NCBI GenBank assembly: GCA_031553435.1
Contig: JAVBLQ010000040.1
Location: forward strand, 1-52,984
Length of the DNA stretch: 52,984 nucleotides
DNA from: JAVBLQ01 sp031553435
GTDB taxonomy: Bacteria > Bacteroidota > Bacteroidia > Bacteroidales > Azobacteroidaceae
Direction: 5' to 3'
Shown here: one piece after another, positions 20,066 through 28,215 of the stretch
How positions within the stretch are numbered: position 1 is the stretch's first letter
Layout of the letters: every line of letters begins with the position of its first letter
Notes under the pieces: model-generated
What the model saw: the letters and a program-made list of their open reading frames with translations, nothing else
Told to the model about the DNA's origin: nothing
Databases searched by the model: none
Program-made: the position numbers and the translations under genes

Positions 20066-20293
20066 TATTTTAATAAAAAATTAACGATTGAATGCTAATA
20101 AAATGTAATAAGAATAATTTGGTTCATTGGTTTTATTTTATTGATATAGATTAATTTGTTGATTTTTTTTTGAAATTTACACCTGATTTTAATATCATAA
20201 TATTTATTAATTTTTTTGTAAAAAATGAAATAAAATGAATTTATATTCTTCATGAAGGTGGTTGCTTCAAAAAAAATTGGTTTATAAAAATTA

Positions 20294-20343
20294 AAAAAAC
20301 CTCAAAAGAAACATTTTTAACATTTACTCTTTTGAGGTTTTTT
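20294..20343 (-). terminator. Terminator of SusCD operon 3
   Basis: Inverted repeat of 16 bases (20294-20309 with 20328-20343; core ACCTCAAAAGA/TCTTTTGAGGT) flanked by A and T runs, so it reads as a rho-independent terminator on either strand. It follows the susD stop at 20359 by 15 bases. Confidence 0.88.
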
Positions 20344-20358
20344 GTCATTTATTTCACT

Positions 20359-21921
20359 TTACCTGCTTCCCCCTGCCCACCAAACTTTTTCGGTATAGAC
20401 ATATTGTCCGTTGCCGTAGGCGGCTTTTACATTCTGGTTGGCCAGTACGTCACTGGAACCATATGAAAACCGGAGAGGAAATTGGTTGGTGTTTAATGGA
20501 TTTTTCAGTTCAACAAAATTCTCACCTGAAGCTTGCATGCGTCTGTAATCGTTGTAAGCTTCGATAGCTTCTCCGGAAGCGCCTGCAAATGCCAGGTATT
20601 TCTGTATCATTGTTTCTTTCAGTGGATTAGCATCGAATAGAGGCGCTACGGATGTTGTAAAATATTCATCTGCAACATCAGGGCCTAAATCAGATTCTCC
20701 CCAGGCGTCATTGAGCGTATTTGCCAGATTTTCAAAACCGGCAGTGATGGCTGCCAGTAAACTGGCTTTTGCTTCTGTATATTTACTTAAACGGCATTCT
20801 GCTTCTGCTTTCAGGAATAGTAATTCGTGATAACTGAGCATTTGAGTCGGAGCGCTCCATGCGCCGCTGGCTACAGACACGTTGTAATTTAACTGGCCTT
20901 CTACCGGGTTTCCGTTGGGTGCCGCTAAAACTTTGGCCGGATCAGTTACCACGCTTGTAATTATTCCTCTTATGTCATTGTATACTCCGAAATATTGATA
21001 TCCGCGCGGGTCATTTCTTTCGATAAACTTGTCGAGCAGGCTTTGGCTGGCGCCCATAGCAGCCCTGCTGGCAGTGAACGCGGCAAATGGATTGGAGTTG
21101 TCGACTCCGTCGTAAAGACTGAACTTCATTTCATCGCCGGCAGATTGAAAAGAGTGGGATATGCAGTCGAGCACGGTATTTAAAGCTGCTGTTTTGTCTG
21201 CTGCTCTGTTTAGCAAACGCATGGTATAACGGGCTTTCAATCCGTAAGCGGCTTTTTTCCACAATCCGGCATTTCCACTGTAAATAAAGTCTTTCGCGCC
21301 CATTGGGCCGGAAGGTGCAGCATCTTCACTATCAAAAAGCGCAATGGCATCATCCAGCTGGGTTAAGATATCTTTATAAATATCATCCTGTTTTTCTATT
21401 TTAGGTTGCATGTATTGTGGCGTTCCGTTGGCGTTCATTATACCGACTTCAGAATAAGGGACATCTCCGAATAAATCTGTCAGGATGGCAATGTTGTAAG
21501 CCAGCAGTACTTTGCCTGCACCTAAAGTAACATCATTTCCTTCTTCGGTTCCTCCTGCAGAACATTTATCAATAATGATTTTGGCATTTTTCACATTTTG
21601 AAATGCAGCATTCCAAACATTGTTGTAAGTTGTTGCAACAGTGGGCTCTCCATTTCTTTTTTCCGCATTGTACATCTGATTGTGTGTGCCTACTTCCTGC
21701 TCTACATATATGGAGGCATATAAAGAAAAATCTCCTCCCACCGAACTGAAAGCTGTATTGGTAATCAGATCGGCAACAATAAATTTGGCTTGCGTATCTT
21801 TCGGATGGTTTTTGTCGTTATTGATATCGTCCATGATATCTTCCGTGCAAGATGCCATTGACAGGCCAAGTAAAACGAAAGCCAATAATTTCCGGATATA
21901 TATGTTCTTTTTCATTATCAT
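20359..21921 (-). CDS. SusD/RagB-like nutrient-binding lipoprotein 3 (SusD-like_2 type)
   Basis: 520 residues from the first ATG; an ATG two codons later (MKKNIYIRK) may be the real start. Lipobox LSMASC. The order of motifs (CTEDIMDDINNDKNHPKD, AYNIAILTDLFGDVPYSE, FIYSGNAGLWKKAAYGLKAR, LLFLKAEAECRLSKY, and the final EKVWWAGGSR) is that of the SusD-like_2 group, as in operon 2. It sits 7 bases behind its susC and is the last gene of a two-gene operon with no extra lipoprotein. It is the surface-exposed binding partner of that transporter. Base composition of this pair looks richer in G+C than the two other SusCD pairs by eye. Confidence 0.93.
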   Translation of the reverse strand: MIMKKNIYIRKLLAFVLLGLSMASCTEDIMDDINNDKNHPKDTQAKFIVADLITNTAFSSVGGDFSLYASIYVEQEVGTHNQMYNAEKRNGEPTVATTYNNVWNAAFQNVKNAKIIIDKCSAGGTEEGNDVTLGAGKVLLAYNIAILTDLFGDVPYSEVGIMNANGTPQYMQPKIEKQDDIYKDILTQLDDAIALFDSEDAAPSGPMGAKDFIYSGNAGLWKKAAYGLKARYTMRLLNRAADKTAALNTVLDCISHSFQSAGDEMKFSLYDGVDNSNPFAAFTASRAAMGASQSLLDKFIERNDPRGYQYFGVYNDIRGIITSVVTDPAKVLAAPNGNPVEGQLNYNVSVASGAWSAPTQMLSYHELLFLKAEAECRLSKYTEAKASLLAAITAGFENLANTLNDAWGESDLGPDVADEYFTTSVAPLFDANPLKETMIQKYLAFAGASGEAIEAYNDYRRMQASGENFVELKNPLNTNQFPLRFSYGSSDVLANQNVKAAYGNGQYVYTEKVWWAGGSR

Positions 21922-21928
21922 TTTTTAT

Positions 21929-24900
21929 TTAAAATTTAACATTAAAACCAAAGCCGTAACTGGAGGTCTGTGGTAAAGAAAAACGCTCAAAAGCTCCGGC
22001 CATATTGTTGTTTCCCTGACTGGATTCGGGATCGAAGTTCGGATATTCAGACCAAACCAGGATATTCCGGGCAAAGGCGCTCACATTCAACTCCAGGTTT
22101 TGTTTTTTGAGCACACGGCAGCCTAAAACGATTTCTCTCAGTTTGACGAATGAATTATCGTAAATGGAAGATTCATCGATGCCGTTGATGGCGCTGTAAT
22201 AATCCTGCCATCCGTTGGGGCCTGAGATTGGGATATCATTTTTAACATATTCCGGGTTGTCTTTAGTCCCGATATCTTTAACGCCATCCACCACCAATGT
22301 GCCTTCGCGGTCGCCTGATTTTTTACTTACTCCGTAAAAATCCAATAAGCCGTTTGTCCCGCTATACATTTGTCCGCCGGACTTCCAGTCCAACACAGCC
22401 GCCAATGTAAAGTTGCGGACACGCAAACTGGTGTTGAACCCCAAAATAAAATCGGGAGATACTTTTCCGATCACGCCGGGCTCTCCTGCCTGCGGCATTC
22501 CATCAACGTCTACAATCAGGCGTCCCTGGTCATCGCGAAGATACTGAGTACCGTAAATCACAGGGAATTTGTCGCCGACATTGGCTCTTACCTGTGGCGT
22601 AACGAAACCTCCCAGGAAGATACTCTCAACTCCCGGAGCCAAGGCGTCCACATAATTGTCCACCTTAGTCCAGTTGAAGGCGAAGTTCCAGTCCACATCC
22701 TTTGTCCGTATCGGATTTACCGACAAGGTTATTTCATGAGAATTTGTATGAATATCTCCTCCGTTGGTAAGCATGGATTGCGCTCCGGTTGAACCGGCCA
22801 AGGGCACTTCAAATATCTGGTCGTTCACGTTCTGGCGTGAAAAAGTATAATTTAATGTGAGTAAATTATTAAAGAAATTTGCATCGAAACCAAATTCGTA
22901 TGATTTCGTATTCTGGGGTTTCAGATCAGAATCGAATATTACAAAATAAGGAACATACCCGTTTACTTTTGATCCGTCTTTATTTGTAATAGGGTAGAGC
23001 AATGGCGTAAATGTATAAAAACCACTTCCGTAGGTAGGAATGTAATAGTAATTTTTAAGATAATTTCCCGCCTGTCCTACCTGGGCATAAGAAGCCCTTA
23101 GTTTGGCATAATTTACAACATCGTTTTTAAATGCTTCCAATTCTGATAAAACAAAGCCGACAGAAGCAGATGGATAAAAGAATGACCGGTTATCGCGAGG
23201 CATTGTGGACACGTAATCATTACGTCCTGTAACAGTCAGATACAACATATTTTTGTATGTAGCCGAAGCGCTTCCGAAAAATCCGACAGTTCTGTCTGTC
23301 CAGTATTGTTCGCTATTATTCTTACTTGTGGTATTATCGATATGATTCCATCCGGGGAATTGAAAATTAGCCCCATATTCATAGAGATATTTTCTGTTGT
23401 TCTGGATAATTTCATTTCCAAGTAATGCGTTGAAATCCCATTCTTCATTTATTTTCCAATCATAGTTGGCTGTCAGCAATGAGTTGAAAGTGACTTTGGT
23501 CCATGAATAGTTTTCAACCTGGCCGGCATTACTGCCGCCGGAACCTTTATTTCCATATCCCCAGAGATCCTGATAGTTTGTTGTATATGAATCTGTTCCT
23601 ATTAAATATTTTACGGCTAATTTGTGATTTTCCGTGTGTAATTTTGTTGCATACTCTGCAAAAGCGTTCCCGAAGAAACGGTTTGTGCTTTCTGTAAATT
23701 CATTATTGTCGATCGACCAATAAGCGGCAGGGAAAGACCCGGCACGGTAATTATTTTGTGTGTACGGATCATTTTTGTAATGAGCAGGAATTCCTGCCAG
23801 ATCATAGTTGGCCGGGGCCGGATATATAGTTGCCACAATCCCGTCATTTGCCGTTGGCATTTTTGAAATGGATGTATTGATATAATTGGCCGCAAATCCG
23901 CTTTTCCAGTTGTCGTGCAGTCTTGCTTCCGCCGTAAGTTTGGCGTTATACCTGTCCATTCCGGTGGTTGGGATAATCCCTTCCTGATTGGAACTGCCCA
24001 ATGACAGCGAATAAGAAGATTTATCCCAGGCCTGAGCTACGTTCAATGAATTGTTCCAGGTGTGGCCTACATTGAAAAATTCTTTTATATTGTTATATAC
24101 AGCAGGAGTTGTCCATGGATCCATTCCCGCGTTGGCCCTTTGCGGCTGGTAATATTTACCCTGGGTTGCTGCTGTCGGATTATTATTGTTAAAACTATTG
24201 GGAACATTTCCTCCATATGTCGGATCATTAGGAAGTTCTGAGATTTTGGGACCCCAGGATCCGGATGATGTCGGAAGGTAAGCCCCTTTGGATCCTTGTG
24301 CGTAAGTTGTCTGTAATTCAGGGTAACGGCCTATTTTGTCAAAAGTTACATTGCTTGAAAAAGTAACCTGAGGCTTTCCTTTTGCAAGACCTTTTCCGCT
24401 TTTGGTTGTAATTACGATTACCCCGTTGGATGCACGGATACCATACAAGGCTGATGCAGCCTGTCCTTTCAATATGTTGATGGTCTCGATATCATTGGGA
24501 TCGATGTCGACTGCGCGGTTTGAATAGTCGGTACCGGTCACTCCGTCGCCTGCACCCAAGCCTCCGGTTGCTCCGGCTTCGGCATCAGAAGTTGAATTAA
24601 CAGGCATTCCGTCAATTATATATAATGGAGTATTGTCTCCTGAAAACGAACGGGCACCCCTGATTACAATCTGGGAAGAGGCTCCTGGCATACCGCTGGA
24701 CGGCTTGATATCGAGGCCGGAAGTTTTTCCCTGCAATGCGCCTGCCAGACTTGAATTGGCAGCCTGTGTCAACTCGTCTGCTTTGACCGATTGGACGGCG
24801 TATCCCAAAGATTTTTGTTCTTTACTGATACCCAGCGCGGTTACTACTACTTCTTGTAGGGTTTTTGTGTCCGGATTTAATACAATCCGGAGATTAGCTC

Positions 24901-25153
24901 CTGCGGCAACTTCTTTCGGAATCATTCCTAGATATGAAATTACCAAAGTTTTCGTATTGGAAGGAATATTCAATGAAAACTTTCCATCAATATCTGTAAC
25001 AGTACCGGTGGAGGTATCTTTTGCCATAACGGAGGCTCCGATTACCGGATCTCCATTTTCGTCAACAACAACTCCTGTAGTAAAAGTTGTTTGGGCTACT
25101 GAAACCCCTATGCTTATAAAAAAGCACATTAAAAGTGAAAATAATTTTCTCAT
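21929..25153 (-). CDS. SusC/RagA-type TonB-dependent transporter 3
   Basis: 1074 residues: signal peptide (ending VSVAQTTF), carboxypeptidase-D-like domain (GDPVIGASVMAKDTSTGTVT), TonB-contact segment LQEVVVTALGISKEQKSLGY, plug with TPLYIIDGMPVNSTSDAEAG and YGIRASNGVIVITTKSGKG, and a barrel ending SYGFGFNVKF. The plug has an inserted Gly/Asp-rich loop (GGLGAGDGVTGTDYSNRAVD). It pairs with the SusD encoded 7 bases downstream. A -7 box lies 105 bases upstream of the ATG. The gene seems G+C-richer than its neighbours, which could mean a different origin, but this is a visual impression only. Confidence 0.95.
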   Translation of the reverse strand: MRKLFSLLMCFFISIGVSVAQTTFTTGVVVDENGDPVIGASVMAKDTSTGTVTDIDGKFSLNIPSNTKTLVISYLGMIPKEVAAGANLRIVLNPDTKTLQEVVVTALGISKEQKSLGYAVQSVKADELTQAANSSLAGALQGKTSGLDIKPSSGMPGASSQIVIRGARSFSGDNTPLYIIDGMPVNSTSDAEAGATGGLGAGDGVTGTDYSNRAVDIDPNDIETINILKGQAASALYGIRASNGVIVITTKSGKGLAKGKPQVTFSSNVTFDKIGRYPELQTTYAQGSKGAYLPTSSGSWGPKISELPNDPTYGGNVPNSFNNNNPTAATQGKYYQPQRANAGMDPWTTPAVYNNIKEFFNVGHTWNNSLNVAQAWDKSSYSLSLGSSNQEGIIPTTGMDRYNAKLTAEARLHDNWKSGFAANYINTSISKMPTANDGIVATIYPAPANYDLAGIPAHYKNDPYTQNNYRAGSFPAAYWSIDNNEFTESTNRFFGNAFAEYATKLHTENHKLAVKYLIGTDSYTTNYQDLWGYGNKGSGGSNAGQVENYSWTKVTFNSLLTANYDWKINEEWDFNALLGNEIIQNNRKYLYEYGANFQFPGWNHIDNTTSKNNSEQYWTDRTVGFFGSASATYKNMLYLTVTGRNDYVSTMPRDNRSFFYPSASVGFVLSELEAFKNDVVNYAKLRASYAQVGQAGNYLKNYYYIPTYGSGFYTFTPLLYPITNKDGSKVNGYVPYFVIFDSDLKPQNTKSYEFGFDANFFNNLLTLNYTFSRQNVNDQIFEVPLAGSTGAQSMLTNGGDIHTNSHEITLSVNPIRTKDVDWNFAFNWTKVDNYVDALAPGVESIFLGGFVTPQVRANVGDKFPVIYGTQYLRDDQGRLIVDVDGMPQAGEPGVIGKVSPDFILGFNTSLRVRNFTLAAVLDWKSGGQMYSGTNGLLDFYGVSKKSGDREGTLVVDGVKDIGTKDNPEYVKNDIPISGPNGWQDYYSAINGIDESSIYDNSFVKLREIVLGCRVLKKQNLELNVSAFARNILVWSEYPNFDPESSQGNNNMAGAFERFSLPQTSSYGFGFNVKF

Positions 25154-25488
25154 AAATACAAATTAGCTGATTATTTAAAATTCTTATATTCAATGTTTAT
25201 TTAGCTAGCACAATGATACAACAATTAATGCTTTAATAAAGTTTCGGTATTATTTTGCAAAATTAGCGATCAATATGCTATATGTGCGGATATTTACACC
25301 TCTTTAACATTTAAATAGGTAGTTTTTTAAATAATTCTTTGGAATTTGATTACTGAATAATTTATTTTGACAATAAAAAGCTTTATTATTGCTGATTTTT
25401 GAATTAAAAAGTAAGTTGAAAAACTATTTAAGTTTAATGCAGCGTTTTTATCCTTTTATAAAGTGAAAATTATAAAAGCAAATGAACC
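25154..25488. other. Divergent intergenic stretch between susC3 and the small lipoprotein gene
   Basis: 335 bases. On the minus side it has the -7 box and leader of susC3. Near the plus side it has a 9-base inverted repeat (25453-25461 with 25470-25478, CTTTTATAA/TTATAAAAG) ending 10 bases before the small lipoprotein ATG. No full plus-strand promoter was found. The rest is A/T-rich without visible structure. Confidence 0.6.
25258..25265 (-). promoter_or_regulatory. Putative -7 box of SusCD operon 3
   Basis: Minus strand TAATTTTG, an exact TAnnTTTG match, 105 bases upstream of the susC ATG, close to the spacing seen in operons 1 and 2. No TTG is found 19-21 bases further upstream. Confidence 0.5.
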
Positions 25489-25620
25489 ATGAAACGAATT
25501 AAATCTTTTTTATTATTTGTATTTTTTGTTGGTCTTTCAATGTCTTTTATTACTGGTTGTGACAATGATGATGATCAATATCCGATCAAAAGTGAAACCG
25601 GTGATAACCCGAAAATATGA
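25489..25620 (+). CDS. Small lipoprotein of 43 residues
   Basis: ATG at 25489 to TGA at 25618-25620. The first 20 residues (MKRIKSFLLFVFFVGLSMSF) form a basic then hydrophobic signal peptide, followed by the lipobox ITGC (cysteine 24) and an acidic mature part of only 20 residues starting CDNDDDQY. A signal plus lipobox plus Asp-rich tether is typical of Bacteroidota surface lipoproteins, so the peptide could be a genuine tiny surface lipoprotein or the remnant of a longer one cut by a stop. It is divergent from susC3 and convergent with mnmD, whose stop lies only 13 bases away. A hairpin precedes its start. Confidence 0.6.
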   Translation: MKRIKSFLLFVFFVGLSMSFITGCDNDDDQYPIKSETGDNPKI

Positions 25621-25633
25621 TATTTCTGAAATT

Positions 25634-26311
25634 TCAGTTTCCGGTTTTTAACTCTCCCCTCCCCCTCAACATTTCCCTTTTTCCCGGGGGACCGGGGATT
25701 CTCTCTGTTTTGAATCCTACACTTTGTAACATTCTTCTGACAGCTCCTTTGGCGCAATAGGTAGTAATAATCCCTCCCGGATTCATGGTTGTATATATTT
25801 TCCGGAAAATATCCGGATTCCAGACTTCGGGTTGTTTATCGGGAGCAAAAGCGTCATAATAAACAACATCAAAATTCTGATTATCAAAATGATATGTGTT
25901 AATATCCGCATTTATCTTTTTCAAAGAAAAAAACGGAGTAATCAAATGCGTATTTTCCCAGGAAGACGAATGTAATTTTTCAAAAATATTCTGATGTTGA
26001 GGGGATAAAATCGAAGCATAATTCAACTGAACGGTAATATCCTCATCCAAAGGATATTTTTCCAGACAAAAATATTCAATGTTAAGATTTCGTTTTTCTG
26101 CTTCCAGGAAAGTCAGAAAAGCATTCAACCCTGTACCAAAACCTATTTCCAATACAGAAATGTTAATTTTTGAACATTCATTCAGTCCGGCGGTTATATA
26201 GACGTGCAAAGATTCCTGAATAGCTCCGTTTACAGAATGATAATGTTCATTAATTCCAGGAACAAAAAGAGAATGTGAACCATCAGACGTAATGATTGGT
26301 ATAGGTTGCAT
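25634..26311 (-). CDS. mnmD: tRNA 5-methylaminomethyl-2-thiouridine methyltransferase, MnmD type
   Basis: 225 residues if begun at the ATG at 26309-26311 (MQPIPIITSDGSHSLFVP), which fits the family start; the frame extends 26 codons further upstream but into the intergenic inverted repeat. SAM-binding motif VLEIGFGTGLNAFLTF, acidic loop FCLEKYPL, then the catalytic-type segment VVYYDAFAPDKQPEVWNPDI and the C-terminal GGIITTYCAKGAVRRMLQ. These match the methyltransferase half of E. coli MnmC. The FAD oxidase half is absent, as in stand-alone MnmD enzymes. It performs the last methylation of the wobble uridine mnm5s2U34 in the cytoplasm. Confidence 0.85.
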   Translation of the reverse strand: MQPIPIITSDGSHSLFVPGINEHYHSVNGAIQESLHVYITAGLNECSKINISVLEIGFGTGLNAFLTFLEAEKRNLNIEYFCLEKYPLDEDITVQLNYASILSPQHQNIFEKLHSSSWENTHLITPFFSLKKINADINTYHFDNQNFDVVYYDAFAPDKQPEVWNPDIFRKIYTTMNPGGIITTYCAKGAVRRMLQSVGFKTERIPGPPGKREMLRGRGELKTGN

Positions 26312-26358
26312 ATCTTTCACTGTTTTTTTGTATTTTTGAACACAAATTTGGGAATAGC

Positions 26359-26538
26359 GAAGAAGTTGTCTCAAAAGTGAAATTAGCACACAGAATACAC
26401 AGATTATACGGAAAGTTACAATTCTTATTATTTCGACAAATTACTCATTATTAAGTGAATATAACTAAATAATTTGTGTTATTCTGTTTAATCCGCGTAT
26501 TCTGTGTGCTATTAGTTGACTTTTGAGACAGTCTCTTC
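26359..26538. repeat. MITE-like inverted-repeat element, about 180 bases
   Basis: The ends are inverted copies: GAAGA, three variable bases, then TGTCTCAAAAGT at 26359-26378, mirrored at 26519-26538. Further inside, TAGCACACAGAATAC (about 26384-26398) pairs with its mirror at about 26497-26511, with one or two indels. The core (about 26410-26480) is A/T-rich and non-coding. It fills the gap between the divergent mnmD and zinc-binding lipoprotein genes. The shape fits a small non-autonomous transposable element; no target duplication was established. Confidence 0.55.
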
Positions 26539-26583
26539 ACAAGGAGCGGAGCGACCTTCACCATTCACTATTCATCATTCACT
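26537..26583 (+). repeat. Fragment of the GTGAAGG/CCTTCAC palindromic repeat family
   Basis: The sequence TTCACAAGGAGCGGAGCGAC followed by CTTCACCATTCAC resembles bases 41101-41140 (ACACAAGGGAGCGAAGCGAC then CTTCACCCTTCACC). It is about one arm of the longer palindrome at 41004-41150. It abuts the MITE-like element and precedes the zinc-binding lipoprotein ATG. Confidence 0.55.
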
Positions 26584-26588
26584 TTTTT

Positions 26589-27482
26589 ATGACAAAATTA
26601 GGATTTTATTTTTTTTGCATTTCTTTTTGCCTGATTTTCTTTTCTTGTGGAAACAATAAAAACAAACAAGATGAAAAACAGCCAATCATAACTGTTACGA
26701 TCGAGCCACAAAGGTATTTCCTGGAACAGTTGGTCGATTCGACATTCAAGGTAGTGACAATGGTTCCTCCCGGAAGCAGTCCCGAAACTTATGATCCTTC
26801 GCCTGTTCAGATGTCGGATTTATCGAAAAGTGCAGCTTATTTTGCCATCGGCCATATTGGTTTCGAGGTTATGTGGTTGGATAAACTGAAAACCAATAAC
26901 CCGAATCTTTTATTTTTTGATAATAGCAAAGGTATAAAACTAATCGAAGCCGAAGATGAACATCATCATGATCATGGAGAAGAAAACCACAATCATGCCG
27001 GAGGAGTAGACCCTCACACCTGGAGTTCTCCCAAGGAAGCGATGACCATCATTCACAATATGTATGACGCTTTATTGAAAATAAACCCTTCAAATAAAGA
27101 TATTTATAAAAATAATTTGTCGAAACTGGAAGAAAAAATCGCAAAAACGGACAGCATGATCACTACTTTACTTTCAAACATTTCAACTAAATCGTTTATT
27201 ATATATCATCCTGCTCTCTCTTATTTTGCGAGAGATTACGGTTTGACACAATATTGTATTGAAGTGGGAGGAAAAGAACCATCGCCCGCCCAATTGAAAG
27301 AAATGGTTGAAAAAGCACGGGAATCAGGTACAAAAGTGATTTTCATACAACAAGAATTCGACAGCAAGAATGCAGAAATCATAGCAAAAGAAACAGATTG
27401 TAAGTTGGTTGTAATCAACCCGCTTGCTTATGACTGGGACAAAGAATTAATCAACATCGCAAAAGCTCTGTCAAGTGAATAA
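26589..27482 (+). CDS. znuA: Zinc/manganese ABC transporter substrate-binding lipoprotein (ZnuA-like)
   Basis: 297 residues from the ATG at 26589; the frame runs 22 codons further upstream but that part reads through repeat DNA. Signal peptide with lipobox IFFSC (Cys20). The protein has the cluster A-1 fold motifs: an early segment ITVTIEPQRYFLEQL, a His/Asp/Glu-rich loop DEHHHDHGEENHNHAGG followed by VDPHTWSSPKEA, and a late metal-ligand region FIIYHPALSYFARDYGL. The His loop between two binding-site ligands points to zinc. Its stop overlaps the ATPase start by 8 bases. In most genomes a membrane permease gene would follow the ATPase; here it does not. Confidence 0.88.
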   Translation: MTKLGFYFFCISFCLIFFSCGNNKNKQDEKQPIITVTIEPQRYFLEQLVDSTFKVVTMVPPGSSPETYDPSPVQMSDLSKSAAYFAIGHIGFEVMWLDKLKTNNPNLLFFDNSKGIKLIEAEDEHHHDHGEENHNHAGGVDPHTWSSPKEAMTIIHNMYDALLKINPSNKDIYKNNLSKLEEKIAKTDSMITTLLSNISTKSFIIYHPALSYFARDYGLTQYCIEVGGKEPSPAQLKEMVEKARESGTKVIFIQQEFDSKNAEIIAKETDCKLVVINPLAYDWDKELINIAKALSSE

Positions 27483-28212
27483 ATTACTGGAAATACGAAA
27501 TCTGGATGCTGCATACGGAGGAAAAAAGATTTTGAAAGATGTTTCTCTGGATGTATATGAACAAGATTTTCTGGGCATCATTGGTCCGAACGGAGGCGGA
27601 AAAACTACACTCCTAAAGTTAATTTTAGGTTTGATGAAACCCGTTTCGGGCAAAATTACATATTGTAAAGAAGGTTTATTGAAAAAAATAGGATACCTTC
27701 CCCAAATCAATCTACTGGACAGAGGTTTTCCCATCATTGTTTCGGAAGTGATCGAATCGGGATTGATTTCTAAAGAAAAGCATTTCAGGAAAGAAAAGCT
27801 TGAAAAGGTAATTACTCAAATGGGACTGGAAGAAGTCGCATCCAAACCTATCGGCGAATTATCGGGAGGACAGCTCCAGCGCGTATTATTAGGACGAGCC
27901 ATTGTGGATGAGCCCGAATTATTGATTCTGGACGAGCCTAATTCTTATGTCGATAAACGCTTTGAATCCCGTTTTTACGAAATACTGAAGGAAATCAATC
28001 ATCAAACAGCCATTATTCTGGTTTCTCATGATGTGGGAACCGTTATTTCTCTCGTCAAAAATATAGCTTGTGTGGACGAAACTTTACATTATCATGCCGG
28101 AAGCGATGTCGACCAGCATTGGTTGGACGAGCATTATGCCTGTCCGTTTGAGCTGATTGCGCATGGGGAGGTGCCGCATAGGATATTGAAGAATCATGAC
28201 AGTTCAGAGTGA
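27475..28212 (+). CDS. znuC: Zinc/manganese ABC transporter ATP-binding protein (ZnuC-like)
   Basis: 245 residues from a GTG at 27475; no ATG lies earlier in frame and the overlap with the binding-protein gene supports the GTG. Walker A GPNGGGKTTLLK, signature LSGGQLQRVLLGRA, Walker B LLILDEPNSYVD and switch histidine in ILVSHDVG are all intact. The C-terminal extra segment DETLHYHAGSDVDQHWLDEH is rich in His and Asp and is seen in metal ABC ATPases. It energises metal import from the periplasm. The next gene, mutS, is on the other strand, so the permease must be elsewhere. Confidence 0.88.
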   Translation: MNKLLEIRNLDAAYGGKKILKDVSLDVYEQDFLGIIGPNGGGKTTLLKLILGLMKPVSGKITYCKEGLLKKIGYLPQINLLDRGFPIIVSEVIESGLISKEKHFRKEKLEKVITQMGLEEVASKPIGELSGGQLQRVLLGRAIVDEPELLILDEPNSYVDKRFESRFYEILKEINHQTAIILVSHDVGTVISLVKNIACVDETLHYHAGSDVDQHWLDEHYACPFELIAHGEVPHRILKNHDSSE

Positions 28213-28215
28213 TGA

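Larger units (their letters stand above)
19919..20358. other. Intergenic stretch between SusCD operons 2 and 3
   Basis: 440 bases without a credible gene. It contains the operon 2 leader, its promoter (20034-20065), an A/T-rich stretch at about 20070-20290 in which I see nothing further, and the terminator of operon 3 (20294-20343). Confidence 0.7.

Noticed and set aside
22370..22792. A 140-codon plus-strand frame over the susC3 barrel
   Set aside because: No recognisable features and complete overlap with a well-supported barrel-coding region.
24633..25166. A 177-codon plus-strand frame opposite the start of susC3
   Set aside because: It mirrors the conserved N-terminal domain of SusC; similar but shorter mirror frames appear over the same part of the other two susC genes. 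No signal or motif.
26523..26588. An upstream start for the zinc-binding lipoprotein, 22 codons earlier
   Set aside because: The added codons read through repeat DNA and would bury the lipoprotein signal peptide.
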